Shown here one piece after another: positions 8,117-16,088 of a stretch of 64,000 bases of DNA (the first letter of the stretch is position 1; each line of letters starts with the position of its first letter). Below the pieces are notes generated by a model. It made no database searches. It had not been told where the DNA came from and was given only the letters and a program-made list of their open reading frames with translations. Source of the DNA: JACVRW01 sp034664125 (lineage in GTDB: Bacteria; Actinomycetota; Thermoleophilia; Solirubrobacterales; Thermoleophilaceae); the NCBI GenBank assembly GCA_034664125.1, contig JAXDIG010000041.1, positions 1 to 64,000 on the forward strand, read 5' to 3'. A program made the translations under genes and the position numbers.

Positions 8117-9333
8117 GCGCGCTCTCCGACATCAAGGTGCTCGACCTCTCCCGGCTGCTGCCGGGCGGGTTCTGCTCGCTGCTCCTGGCCGACTTCGGCG
8201 CGGACGTGCTGAAGGTGGAGGACACCGGCATGGGCGACTACGTGCGCTGGTCGCCGCCCTACCACGAGGGGGCGGAGGACTCGGCGAAGTCGGCCCTCTT
8301 TCTGGCGCTGAACCGGGGCAAGCGCTCGATCAGGCTCAACCTCAAGGAACAGGCCGGCCGCGATGTGCTGCTGCGGCTGGTGCGCGAGCACGACGTGCTG
8401 CTCGAGTCGTTCCGGCCCGGTGTGATGGAGCGGCTCGGCGTGGGCTACGAGCGGCTGCGCGAGGAGAACCCCGGGCTCGTGTACTGCGCGATAACGGGCT
8501 ACGGGCAGGACGGGCCCTACACGACCCGCTCGGGCCACGACATGAACTACCTCGGCCTCAACGGCCTGCTCGGGCTGTCGGGCGACGCCGGCGGTCCCCC
8601 CGTGCAGGCGGCGGGGCAGATCGCCGACTTGGGCGGCGGTGCGCTGATGGCGGCGTTCGGAATCTTGGCTGCGCTGCGGGAGCGCGAGCGCAGCGGCCAG
8701 GGCCAGCTCGTGGACGTGTCGATGTTCGACGGCTCGCTGGCCTGGCTCGCCCTCGTGGCCGCGCGCTACCTGGCGGACGGCCAGACGCCCGCGCGCGGCG
8801 ACCTCGAGCTGGCCGGGCGGCTGATCTGTTACCGGCCGTACGCGTGCAGGGACGGCTGGGTCACGCTTGGAGCCCTGGAGCCGAAGTTCTGGCAGGCCTG
8901 GTGCCGCGGCGTGGGTCGCGAGGATCTGATCGAGAAGCAGTTCGAGGCTCCCGGGTCCGAGGCGCACGCCGAGGTGGAGCGGGTGTTCGCCGAGCGCACG
9001 CGCGACGAGTGGCACGCGTTCGCCGAGCAGCACGACTGCTGCCTCGAGCCCGTGCTCGACCTCGCCGAGGCGCTCGACTCCGAGCTGGTCCGCGCGCGCG
9101 AGATGGTCGTCAAGATCGACCAGCCCGGCACAGAAGGCGTGCCGCTGCTGGGCGTGCCGGTCAAGTTGTCGCGCACGCCGGGCGCGCCGGCCGGCCCGGG
9201 GCCCGCGCTCGGCGAGCACACGCGCGAGGTGCTGGCCGGGCTCGGCTACAGCGAGGACGAGATCGGCTCGCTGCTCGAGTCGGGCGCCGCCGCCGGCGCG
9301 GCGACGGATGTGCGAGGCAGCTTCCTGGCATGA
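8113..9333 (+). CDS. CaiB/BaiF (class III) CoA-transferase
   Basis: A 406-residue family III CoA-transferase, normal length. Family marks are 'KVLDLSRLLPGGFCSLLLADFGADVLK' in pieces at the N-terminus, 'NRGKRSIRLNLK', 'LLESFRPGVMERLG' and the segment 'GQLVDVSMFDGSLAWL' that carries the nucleophilic Asp (in 'VDVSMFD'). It moves CoA between carboxylic acids through a mixed anhydride and an enzyme thioester. With the keto-acid cleavage enzyme just before it (ATGA overlap) it probably activates or recycles the same acid. Its stop overlaps the MerR gene start. Confidence 0.92.
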   Translation: MSALSDIKVLDLSRLLPGGFCSLLLADFGADVLKVEDTGMGDYVRWSPPYHEGAEDSAKSALFLALNRGKRSIRLNLKEQAGRDVLLRLVREHDVLLESFRPGVMERLGVGYERLREENPGLVYCAITGYGQDGPYTTRSGHDMNYLGLNGLLGLSGDAGGPPVQAAGQIADLGGGALMAAFGILAALRERERSGQGQLVDVSMFDGSLAWLALVAARYLADGQTPARGDLELAGRLICYRPYACRDGWVTLGALEPKFWQAWCRGVGREDLIEKQFEAPGSEAHAEVERVFAERTRDEWHAFAEQHDCCLEPVLDLAEALDSELVRAREMVVKIDQPGTEGVPLLGVPVKLSRTPGAPAGPGPALGEHTREVLAGLGYSEDEIGSLLESGAAAGAATDVRGSFLA

Positions 9334-10034
9334 ACCAGAACGGCCTGCTCAAGATGAAGGAGCTGGCGGAGGCGAGCGGCGTGAGCGCGGGCACGATCAA
9401 GCACTACCTGCGCGAAGGGCTGCTGGGCGAAGGCGACGAGGTCGTCAAGACCTCGCGCAACATGGCCTACTACCCGCTCGAGTTCGTCGAGCGGATCAAG
9501 CTGATCAAGCAGCTCCAGGAGGAGCGCTTCATGCCATTGGCGGTGATCAAGTCGATGCTCGACGAGGACCCCGAGCGCGCCCAGGCACTCGTGGAGCTGG
9601 AGGACCGGATCCTGGAGCGGGCGCTGGCCGGCGAGAGCAAGCGCGTGTCCGCGGCCGAGCTGCGGCGCCGCTGCGACGTCCCGCAGGAGGTGCTCGAGCG
9701 GCTCGCCAAGCTGGAGGTGCTCACGCCGACCTCGCGCGGGTACGGGCAGCGTGACGTGGAGATCGTGGAGGCGATCAGCCGCTTCAGGGCGGGCGGCTAC
9801 GACGAGCGGATCGGCTTCACCGTCTACGACACGCTGCGGTACAAGCGGGCGCTCGAGGAGCTCGTCAAGGAGGAGGTGCAGGTGCTGATGGACCGCCTGG
9901 CCGGCGAGCTCGATCCCGACCGCGCGGTCGAACTGATCGCGGCCGGGACCGAGCCCCTGAACGAGCTGATAGCGGCGCTGCACCAGAAGGCGCTGGTGGC
10001 CGAGCTGCGCCGGCAGCGCGACGCGCGCGGCTAG
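9330..10034 (+). CDS. MerR-family transcriptional regulator
   Basis: A 234-residue protein starting with a MerR winged helix-turn-helix ('MKELAEASGVSAGTIKHYLREGLL', split here as the recognition region, residues about 9-32), followed by 'YYPLEFVERIKLIKQL' and a coiled dimer helix. A second region, 'VSAAELRRRCDVPQEVLERLAKLEVL', looks like another helix-turn-helix-like segment (about residues 107-133). There are no metal-binding cysteines near the C-terminus, so an organic ligand is more likely. The start overlaps the CoA-transferase stop (ATGA), so the operon very probably encodes its own regulator. Confidence 0.85.
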   Translation: MNQNGLLKMKELAEASGVSAGTIKHYLREGLLGEGDEVVKTSRNMAYYPLEFVERIKLIKQLQEERFMPLAVIKSMLDEDPERAQALVELEDRILERALAGESKRVSAAELRRRCDVPQEVLERLAKLEVLTPTSRGYGQRDVEIVEAISRFRAGGYDERIGFTVYDTLRYKRALEELVKEEVQVLMDRLAGELDPDRAVELIAAGTEPLNELIAALHQKALVAELRRQRDARG

Positions 10035-10474
10035 CCGGCCACGCAGCCGACGATCGCCGCGAGGTACGCGAGCATCGAGACCGCGATCAGGGCGACCGGC
10101 GCGGCGCGCCGGCTGCCGTCGCGCTGGAGCACCGTGTAGGCGAGCAGCGCCGCGGCGGGGGCGACGACCTGGGGCAGCCCGGACCAGAACGCGGCCAGGC
10201 CGATGACGCTAAGCAGGGCGAGCACCACGGCGGTGCGCAACTCGGTCCCGCCGGCGTTGGCGCGCGGCACCGCCCAGCCGAACACGATCGCCGCGACGAT
10301 CAGGCTGAAGGCCGCCGTCGCGAGGAACGGGCCGGTACCCCCGTCCCCGCCGCTGCCGCCGAAGTTGGCGAACGCGAGTGAGGCGAGGGCGACGACTATG
10401 GACGCCGCTCCGATGCCGCGCTCGTCGACTTGAGTCGGGCGATCGTGGCTGGCGTGGGTCGAGGTGAGTGACAT
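10031..10474 (-). CDS. Small integral membrane protein, unknown function
   Basis: A 147-residue protein with a polar 20-residue N-terminus and four probable membrane helices, including 'IGAASIVVALASLAFANF', a Gly-rich loop, 'AAFSLIVAAIVFGWAV' and 'PVALIAVSMLAYLAAIVGC'. No family was recognised. The start is well supported by AGAGGAGGT five bases before the ATG on the coding strand. The last four bases overlap the MerR gene on the other strand, so the two genes converge. Confidence 0.7.
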   Translation of the reverse strand: MSLTSTHASHDRPTQVDERGIGAASIVVALASLAFANFGGSGGDGGTGPFLATAAFSLIVAAIVFGWAVPRANAGGTELRTAVVLALLSVIGLAAFWSGLPQVVAPAAALLAYTVLQRDGSRRAAPVALIAVSMLAYLAAIVGCVAG

Positions 10475-10627
10475 TGCGACCTCCTCTAGTTGGACGTTGC
10501 GGCCACGCTAAGGCCGGCCAGCCGGCGCGGCGTCAGCCGAAGTGCGATTTCGCGCTCAACCAAATGGATGAGATTTAGCTGGGCCCTTCTCGCTCGAATA
10601 GCTGAGGCGAGGGCGCCCCGGTTCGGC

Positions 10628-10633
10628 TAGGTT
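10628..10633 (+). promoter_or_regulatory. -10 box (TAGGTT) for the histidine kinase
   Basis: TAGGTT ends 6 bases before the GTG start of the kinase gene and no ribosome binding site is present, so the message is probably leaderless. Confidence 0.5.
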
Positions 10634-10639
10634 CGGGCT

Positions 10640-11806
10640 GTGCGGCCACTCGCCCACAGGCTCGGGCGGCAAGGAACGCTCGACATCGCGCTCGCGACGA
10701 TCTTCGCGGCCGTTGCCGTAGTCGAGGTGTGGACCTCCTCGGCGCTGAAGGACGACCCGCGCGAGGCGATCACCGCGCTCGTCCTCCTGATGACGCTGCC
10801 GCTCGCGGCCCGCCGGCGCTTTCCGCTCGGCATACCCCTTCTCGCCATCGCCGCGATGGGGATCTCGAGCATCTGGCACGTGCCGGACGAGACCTCGTTC
10901 GCGGTCGGCGTGGTCATGCTCTCGATGTACTCGGTCGCCGCCCATACCGAGCTCGCAAAGGCGCTCGTCGGCCTTGGGGCGATGCTGGGCCTGTTCATCG
11001 TCGGCACCATCGTCGACGGCAACGGCGTCGAAGACCTCCTGTTCGTCTCGATCATCTCGGGTGGGGTTTGGGCCACCGGACGCATGGTGCGGAGCCGGCG
11101 CCAGCTCGCGGCCGCGCTCGCCGACAGGAATGTCCTGCTGGAGCACGAGCAGGAGGCGCGCGCCAGGCAGGCCGTCGCGGAGGAGCGCACCCGCATCGCG
11201 CGCGAGCTGCACGACGTGGTGGCGCACAGCGTGAGCGTGATGGTCGTTCAGGCCGGCGCCGAGCGGCGCGCGCTCGGCGACGAGCGGCAGTCGACGCGCG
11301 AAGTGCTGGAGGCGATCGAGGAAACCGGCAGGCAGGCGCTCACCGAGATGCGCAGGCTGCTCGGGATGCTGCGCAAGGACGACGACGAGCTCGCCCTCGC
11401 CCCGCAACCGAGCATGGAGCATCTCGAGCTGCTCGTGAGCCAGGTGCGCGAGGCCGGGATGCCCGTCCAGCTCGAGCTGGAGGGCGAACCCGTGCCGCTG
11501 CCGCCGGGCGTCGACCTGTCCGCCTACCGCATCGTCCAGGAGGCGCTCACGAACGCCCTCAAGCACGCCGGCCCGGCGCGCGCTCGCGTCCGGGTCCGCT
11601 ACCGGCACGACGAGCTCGAGCTCGAGATCCTCGACGACGGCCCCGGCCCCCTCGCGGCCACGAACGGGGCAGACCCGGACGGTCACGGACTGGTCGGCAT
11701 GCGCGAGCGCGTGTCGCTGTTCGGGGGCGACCTCGCCGCCGGTCAGCGCCGCGAGGGCGGCTACGCGGTGCGAGCGCGGCTGCCGCTCGAGCGCACGCCT
11801 GGATGA
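10640..11806 (+). CDS. Sensor histidine kinase (NarL/DesK type)
   Basis: A 388-residue kinase of the HisKA_3 class. About five membrane helices fill residues 10-140, with almost no extracellular loop, so the signal is likely sensed in or at the membrane. A coiled linker leads to the phospho-acceptor motif 'ARELHDVVAHSVSV' (His near residue 196). The ATPase domain has an N box 'QEALTNALKHA', 'DDGPGP' and 'GHGLVGMRERV'. GTG at 10640 follows a TAGGTT box by six bases. The response regulator gene overlaps the stop (ATGA), so the pair is co-translated. Confidence 0.92.
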   Translation: MRPLAHRLGRQGTLDIALATIFAAVAVVEVWTSSALKDDPREAITALVLLMTLPLAARRRFPLGIPLLAIAAMGISSIWHVPDETSFAVGVVMLSMYSVAAHTELAKALVGLGAMLGLFIVGTIVDGNGVEDLLFVSIISGGVWATGRMVRSRRQLAAALADRNVLLEHEQEARARQAVAEERTRIARELHDVVAHSVSVMVVQAGAERRALGDERQSTREVLEAIEETGRQALTEMRRLLGMLRKDDDELALAPQPSMEHLELLVSQVREAGMPVQLELEGEPVPLPPGVDLSAYRIVQEALTNALKHAGPARARVRVRYRHDELELEILDDGPGPLAATNGADPDGHGLVGMRERVSLFGGDLAAGQRREGGYAVRARLPLERTPG

Positions 11807-12462
11807 GCATCGGGGTCCTGATCGCCGACGACCAGGCGCTCGTCCGCGGCGGGCTGCGAAAGATCGTCGAGAGCGAGCCGGACATGCGCGTCGTGGGCGA
11901 GGCGGAGGATGGCCTCGACGCGGTGGACGCCGCCGCGCTCACGAAGCCCGATGTCGCGTTGATGGATATCCGCATGCCGCGCCTCGACGGGATCGAGGCC
12001 ACCCGCCGGATCGTCGCCAAGGCCGGGGACAGCGTGCGGGTGCTGATCCTGACCACGTTCGGGCTCGACGAGTACGTCTACGAAGCGCTCCGCGCCGGAG
12101 CGAGCGGCTTCATGCTGAAGGACTCGCCGCCGGAGCAGCTGATCGAGGCGGTGCGGATCGTGTCCACCGGCGCGGCGCTGCTCGCTCCTGCGGTCACGCG
12201 CTCGGTGATCGAGGAGTTCGCGCGCCGCTCGCCCAGCCGCGAGGTCGACTCGCCCCGCCTCGGCGAGCTGACCGAGCGCGAGCTCGAGGTACTCAGACTG
12301 CTTACCCGGGGCCGCTCGAACTCCGAGATCGCCGCCGACCTTGTCGTGAGCGAGGCCACCGTCAAGACGCACGTCGCGCACGTGCTCATGAAGCTAGGCG
12401 TGCGCGACCGCGTGCAGGCGGTGATCTTCGCGTACGAGTGCGGCCTGCCGGCCGCTCAGTAG
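11803..12462 (+). CDS. LuxR-type response regulator
   Basis: A 219-residue NarL/FixJ regulator, the cognate partner of the kinase just upstream. The receiver has the acidic pair in 'IADDQALVRGG', the phospho-Asp in 'VALMDIRMPRLDG' (about residue 53), and the switch Lys in 'FMLKDSPPEQL'. The C-terminal LuxR helix-turn-helix reads 'LTERELEVLRLLTRGRSNSEI' in its first half and 'SEATVKTHVAHVLMKLGVRDR' in its recognition half (each split at family boundaries). Its stop overlaps the 3' end of the converging alcohol dehydrogenase gene by seven bases. Confidence 0.93.
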   Translation: MSIGVLIADDQALVRGGLRKIVESEPDMRVVGEAEDGLDAVDAAALTKPDVALMDIRMPRLDGIEATRRIVAKAGDSVRVLILTTFGLDEYVYEALRAGASGFMLKDSPPEQLIEAVRIVSTGAALLAPAVTRSVIEEFARRSPSREVDSPRLGELTERELEVLRLLTRGRSNSEIAADLVVSEATVKTHVAHVLMKLGVRDRVQAVIFAYECGLPAAQ

Positions 12463-13559
12463 GTGATGACCGTGCGGATCCCCTCTTGGCGCTCCATCGC
12501 CTCGAACGCGTCGTTCACCTCGTCGAGGCCGACGCGACGCGTGACCAGCGACTCGAGGTCCAGGTCGCCCTTCAGGTAGAGGTCGACCAGCTCCGGGACG
12601 CGGTCGCGGCCCTTGGCGCCGCCGAAGGACGCCCCCGCGACGCGCCGGCCGGTGATCAGGAAGCGCGGGACGATCTCGAGCACCTCGCCCTTGCCGGCCA
12701 CGCCGGCGACCGTGCAGAGGCCCCAGCCCATGCGCGCCGCCTCGACGGCCTGGCGCATGACGGCGACGTTGCCGGTTGCCTCGAAGGTGTAGTCGGCGCC
12801 GAAGCCGCCGGTCATCTCGAGGATCGCCTCAACCGCGTCAGGGCCGCCCACGAGGGTGTCCGTGGCGCCCTGGGCACGGGCGTGCTCCAGCCGGCCCTCG
12901 GACAGGTCGACGGCGACGATCCGCTCGGCCCCCGCCAGGCGGCAGCCGGCCACCGCGCCGAGCCCGACCAGGCCGGCGCCGAACACCACGCAGGTCGAGC
13001 CGGGCTCGACCTTGGCGATGTAGAGCGCGGCGCCGATCCCTGTGGTGGCGCCGCAGGCGAGCGTGCAGACGACGTCCAGCGGAGCCTCGGGGTCGACCTT
13101 GGCCAGGGCGACCTCGGGCATGACGGTCGCCTCGGCGAACGTGCTGGTGCCCATGAAGTGGCGGATGCGCTCGCCGTCGCGGTTGAGGCGGGTGGTGCCG
13201 TCGGGCAGGTAGCCCTGGTTCTGCTGCTCGCGTATGGCAAGGCAGAGGTTGGTCTTGGGCGACTGGCAGTGGATGCACTCGCGGCACTGAGGCGAGAACA
13301 GCGTGACGACGTGGTCGCCGGGCGCGACGCTGGTCACGCCCTCGCCGGTGGCCTCGACCACGCCGGCGCCCTCGTGGCCGAGCACCGTGGGGGCGTAGCC
13401 GGAGGGATCGGCGCCGCTGGCGGTATAGAGGTCGGTGTGACAGACGCCGCACGCCCTGAGCCGTACGAGCACCTCGCCGGGCCCCGGCCCGTCGAGCTCG
13501 ACGTCCTGGACGACAAGCGGCTCGGCGAACTCCTCGAGTACGGCGGCGCGGATCTTCAT
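12456..13559 (-). CDS. Zinc-dependent alcohol dehydrogenase (class III-like)
   Basis: A 367-residue medium-chain dehydrogenase. Catalytic zinc ligands are Cys in 'CGVCHTDLYT', His-Glu in 'LGHEGAGVVE' and a later Cys in 'TLACGATTGIG'. The structural zinc lobe 'CRECIHCQSPKTNLC' holds four Cys. The NAD fold is 'VFGAGLVGLGAVAG', followed by Asp in 'VAVDLSEGR', which favours NAD over NADP. The closest families are S-(hydroxymethyl)glutathione/mycothiol dehydrogenases and actinobacterial NDMA-dependent alcohol dehydrogenases; the true alcohol is unknown. I chose ATG at 13559, because longer versions have no homologous N-terminus and a TAGGGT box lies 8 bases upstream. Confidence 0.92.
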   Translation of the reverse strand: MKIRAAVLEEFAEPLVVQDVELDGPGPGEVLVRLRACGVCHTDLYTASGADPSGYAPTVLGHEGAGVVEATGEGVTSVAPGDHVVTLFSPQCRECIHCQSPKTNLCLAIREQQNQGYLPDGTTRLNRDGERIRHFMGTSTFAEATVMPEVALAKVDPEAPLDVVCTLACGATTGIGAALYIAKVEPGSTCVVFGAGLVGLGAVAGCRLAGAERIVAVDLSEGRLEHARAQGATDTLVGGPDAVEAILEMTGGFGADYTFEATGNVAVMRQAVEAARMGWGLCTVAGVAGKGEVLEIVPRFLITGRRVAGASFGGAKGRDRVPELVDLYLKGDLDLESLVTRRVGLDEVNDAFEAMERQEGIRTVITY

Positions 13560-13567
13560 GGCGGCGG

Positions 13568-13573
13568 ACCCTA
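13568..13573 (-). promoter_or_regulatory. -10 box (TAGGGT) for the alcohol dehydrogenase
   Basis: TAGGGT on the minus strand ends 8 bases before the dehydrogenase ATG. It overlaps the stop codon of the upstream membrane-protein gene, so the dehydrogenase may have its own leaderless promoter inside the operon. Confidence 0.4.
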
Positions 13574-14014
13574 ATGGCGTCGGCGCCACGCTGCCCGGAG
13601 GGCGAGGACAGCGGCGGCGGCCATCGCGGCGAGGACGGTGGCGATGACGAGCCACCAGATGCCGGTCGGCGGGTCAGTCGTCAGCTGGTGGGCGCCCTCA
13701 ACGCCGGCCGCCAGTGCAGCGCCCGTGAGGATCAGGGTGCACGACGCAACAGCGGCCACGACCAACTTGGTCGCCACCCGCGCCATCCGCCCTGACCACC
13801 TCCCCCCGATCGGCGCCAGCACGAGGATTCCCGCGGCCGCGAACGGCGTGCAGAGGAGCACGAGGACGAACAGGCCGCGCCCGCCCATGTCGCCGCAGTC
13901 GTAGTCGCAGCTCGCGGTGAACACAACCGACCCCGCGAGCGCCCCCGCGAGCGGCAGCAGCAACAGGACACCTGCCAGCGGCCGTAGCCAGCGTCGGTGC
14001 GCCTGCTCGTTCAG
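13571..14014 (-). CDS. Four-helix membrane protein, unknown function
   Basis: About 147 residues with four hydrophobic helices: 'LAGVLLLLPLAGALAGSVVF', 'GLFVLVLLCTPFAAAGILVL', 'LVVAAVASCTLILTGAALAA' and 'LVIATVLAAMAAAAVLALRA'. A short loop with two Cys ('CDYDC') follows helix 1. No family was recognised. The start is unclear: no ATG or GTG lies in frame near the N-terminus; CTG at 14014 would overlap the CapA-like gene's stop (CTGA), and a TTG a few codons inside is the alternative. The gene sits between the CapA-like gene and the dehydrogenase, all on the minus strand. Confidence 0.6.
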   Translation of the reverse strand: MNEQAHRRWLRPLAGVLLLLPLAGALAGSVVFTASCDYDCGDMGGRGLFVLVLLCTPFAAAGILVLAPIGGRWSGRMARVATKLVVAAVASCTLILTGAALAAGVEGAHQLTTDPPTGIWWLVIATVLAAMAAAAVLALRAAWRRRH

Positions 14015-15033
14015 CGCACCGGCCCGATTCCGGGACGGCGCCCCGCGGCCGCGACGGTGCGCCGCCACGACAGCGAGCCGCGCGGCGCGGGCAGCACGCG
14101 GTAGTCGGGGTGGCGCACCCAGGTCGGCACGTAGCGCACCCGGGTCGCCTTCACGCGGCCGCCGGTCGACACGAAGTCGATCAGGGCGATCAGGCCGTCC
14201 TGGGACTCGGCCGGACAGCAGGCGGCGGTCTGGTTCGACACGAGGTTGCCCTCGCCGAAGACGATCGGCTTGCCGTTCACGCGCCGGATCGGCTGCACGA
14301 CGTGCACGTGCTGGCCGACGATCGCGGTGATCGCCGCCGAACGGGTCAGCTGGCGCGCGAGCGCGGCCTGCGCCGGAGAGATGGCGTGGCTGTACTCGTC
14401 GCCCCAGTGGAGGTTCACGACGACGGCGTCGGCGCCGCGCCTGGTCGCCCGCCGCGCCTCGGCGATGATCCGGCCCGCGTCGGCCATGTTGACGCTCCAG
14501 GAGTGGGGGATCGCCTGACCGTTGGAGACAGCGGTAAAGGACAGGAATGCGACCTTCACGCCCTTGACGTCGATGATCGTCGTCTTGTTCGCCTCCCTTC
14601 GCGAGCGGGCCGTGCCGGCGTGCCGGAGCCCCGCGCGGTCGAGGGCTCCGAGGGTGGTGCCGATCCCGAACTGCCCGTCGTCGAGCGAGTGGTTCGACGC
14701 GGTGCTGCAGGCGTCCCACCCGACCGCCCGGACCGATTGCGCCAGCGCGGGCGGGGTGCGGAAGCTGGGATAGCCCTGCACCGGGCCCGGGACGAGCGGA
14801 GTCTCCATGTGGCACAGGGCCAGGTCCGCCCCGGCGATCCGGGCGCGGATCGATCGAAACATCGGTCTGAAGTCATAGCGGCGGCCGCCTCCGTTGGCGA
14901 GCGCCTGGGCGGCCACCGGCCCGTGGATCAGCAGATCGCCGCTGGCGGCCACCGTGAACTGCACCCGCTCGGCGGCGGGCGCGTGCAACTGCTGCGCCCA
15001 CAAGAGCCCCAGCGCTACGAGCGCCGCCTTCAC
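14011..15033 (-). CDS. CapA-like metallophosphatase (poly-gamma-glutamate capsule family)
   Basis: A 340-residue protein of the CapA/PGA-cap family (calcineurin-like metallophosphatase fold). Metal and active-site segments are visible: 'ASGDLLIHGPV', 'ASNHSLDDGQFG', 'VNLHWGDEYSH', 'IVGQHVHVVQP' and 'VFGEGNLVSN'. An N-terminal hydrophobic stretch, 'AALVALGLLWAQQLHAPAA', acts as signal or anchor, so the enzyme domain should be outside the membrane. In other bacteria CapA takes part in poly-gamma-glutamate synthesis, but no CapB/CapC is nearby, so the role here is open. GTG at 15033 is preferred; it lies 7 bases after a TACGTT box, and longer versions would run into the divergent gene. Confidence 0.85.
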   Translation of the reverse strand: MKAALVALGLLWAQQLHAPAAERVQFTVAASGDLLIHGPVAAQALANGGGRRYDFRPMFRSIRARIAGADLALCHMETPLVPGPVQGYPSFRTPPALAQSVRAVGWDACSTASNHSLDDGQFGIGTTLGALDRAGLRHAGTARSRREANKTTIIDVKGVKVAFLSFTAVSNGQAIPHSWSVNMADAGRIIAEARRATRRGADAVVVNLHWGDEYSHAISPAQAALARQLTRSAAITAIVGQHVHVVQPIRRVNGKPIVFGEGNLVSNQTAACCPAESQDGLIALIDFVSTGGRVKATRVRYVPTWVRHPDYRVLPAPRGSLSWRRTVAAAGRRPGIGPVR

Positions 15034-15040
15034 GCCCAGC

Positions 15041-15046
15041 AACGTA
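15041..15046 (-). promoter_or_regulatory. -10 box (TACGTT) for the CapA-like gene
   Basis: TACGTT on the minus strand, 7 bases before the chosen GTG start; no ribosome binding site is visible. Confidence 0.4.
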
Positions 15047-15104
15047 GCGCCCTTGTAACGCCCGTGCGCCCACGCGTCACGCGCAAGCGGCCAGGATCGA
15101 GGGC

Positions 15105-16088
15105 ATGGGCGACGCGTCGAATATCGAGCATCGAATAGATGTCGAATGTTCGATTGGCGCCGCACGGGGGTCGCTCGACGCGACAATCGCGGAGCTCGCC
15201 GAGCGTCAGCATGGCGTGGTGGCCCGCTGGCAGCTGCTGGGCCTGGGGCTCGGGCGAGGGGCGATCGGCCGGCGGCTCGAAGCGAAACGGCTGCATCTCA
15301 TCCATCGAGGTGTCTACGCGGTCGGGCATCGGCGGATTTCGCGGATGGGGTGGTGGATGGCCGCCGTTCTCGCATGCGGGCCCGACGCGGTGCTCAGTCA
15401 TCGTTCCGCGGCCGTGCTGTGGGGCATCCTCGAGGGCTCCCCGGCCAGCGTTGACGTCACCGCTCCGCGTGAGCTCGCCGGGCGCGCCGGCATATGCGTC
15501 CACAAGGCCTCCCTCGCCGACGACGAGCGCACCGTCGAAGCGGGCATCCCCGTCACGACCGTCGCACGGACCCTGCTCGATCTCGCCGCGATTCTCGGAC
15601 TCCACGAGCTCAACCGTGCCCTGGAGCGCGCCGAGGCGCTACGGCTGTCCGACCCGACTCCCTTGGTCGCCCTCGTCGCGCGCCACCAAGGCCGCCGGGG
15701 GACGGTGAATCTGAGGCACGCGCTCGAGCGGGGACCGCTGTGGCCGGCGGTCACCAAGAGCGAGCTCGAGCGACGCTTCCTCACCTTCGTCGAGCGGGCC
15801 GGTCTGCCACGGCCGCAGACGAACGTCTGGCTCGAGATCGCCGGCGACTGGATCGAGGTGGACTGCGTGTGGCCTGAAGCCCGACTCATCGTCGAGCTCG
15901 ACAGCCGCGCGTACCACCAGACGGGCGCTGCCTTCGAGCGCGACCGCCGCCGCGATCGGCGTCTGCTGGCGGCCGGGTGGCGGGTGGCGCGCGTCACCGA
16001 CAAGGCGATGGAGGAGGGACCGGCAGCGCTCCAAGCGGAGCTGGTTGCCCTGGTTGCTGATGTCGGTCGGAAGCTCAGCGCGACTTGA
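15105..16088 (+). CDS. DUF559 protein with AbiEi-like N-terminal domain
   Basis: A 327-residue protein with two parts. The N-terminal half has the wing-helix seen in AbiEi-type antitoxins ('LAERQHGVVARWQLLGLGL', then 'IHRGVYAVGH'). The C-terminal half is a DUF559 domain related to the Vsr/restriction-endonuclease fold: 'IEVDCVWPEARLIVELDSRA', 'FERDRRRDRRLLAAGWRVARV'. The Asp/Glu residues in 'EVD' and 'VELD' resemble a nuclease metal site, but activity is unproven. Such genes occur in many copies in Thermoleophilia. No toxin partner is adjacent. ATG at 15105 is used, with only a weak GAGG upstream; the first codons contain a cluster of TCGAAT repeats. Its end overlaps the converging lipoprotein gene by 14 bases. 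Confidence 0.8.
   Translation: MGDASNIEHRIDVECSIGAARGSLDATIAELAERQHGVVARWQLLGLGLGRGAIGRRLEAKRLHLIHRGVYAVGHRRISRMGWWMAAVLACGPDAVLSHRSAAVLWGILEGSPASVDVTAPRELAGRAGICVHKASLADDERTVEAGIPVTTVARTLLDLAAILGLHELNRALERAEALRLSDPTPLVALVARHQGRRGTVNLRHALERGPLWPAVTKSELERRFLTFVERAGLPRPQTNVWLEIAGDWIEVDCVWPEARLIVELDSRAYHQTGAAFERDRRRDRRLLAAGWRVARVTDKAMEEGPAALQAELVALVADVGRKLSAT
15117..15155. repeat. Cluster of TCGAAT repeats at a gene start
   Basis: TCGAAT occurs at 15117, 15131 and 15142, and the inverted form (TTCGATT) at 15149-15155, within 39 bases. If the ATG at 15105 is right these are codons 5-17; if translation starts later they would be a promoter or operator. I cannot decide between these. Confidence 0.35.

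Noticed and set aside
15105..16088. Type IV toxin-antitoxin system
   Set aside because: The N-terminal domain resembles AbiEi, but no AbiEii-type toxin gene is adjacent and the C-terminal half is DUF559.
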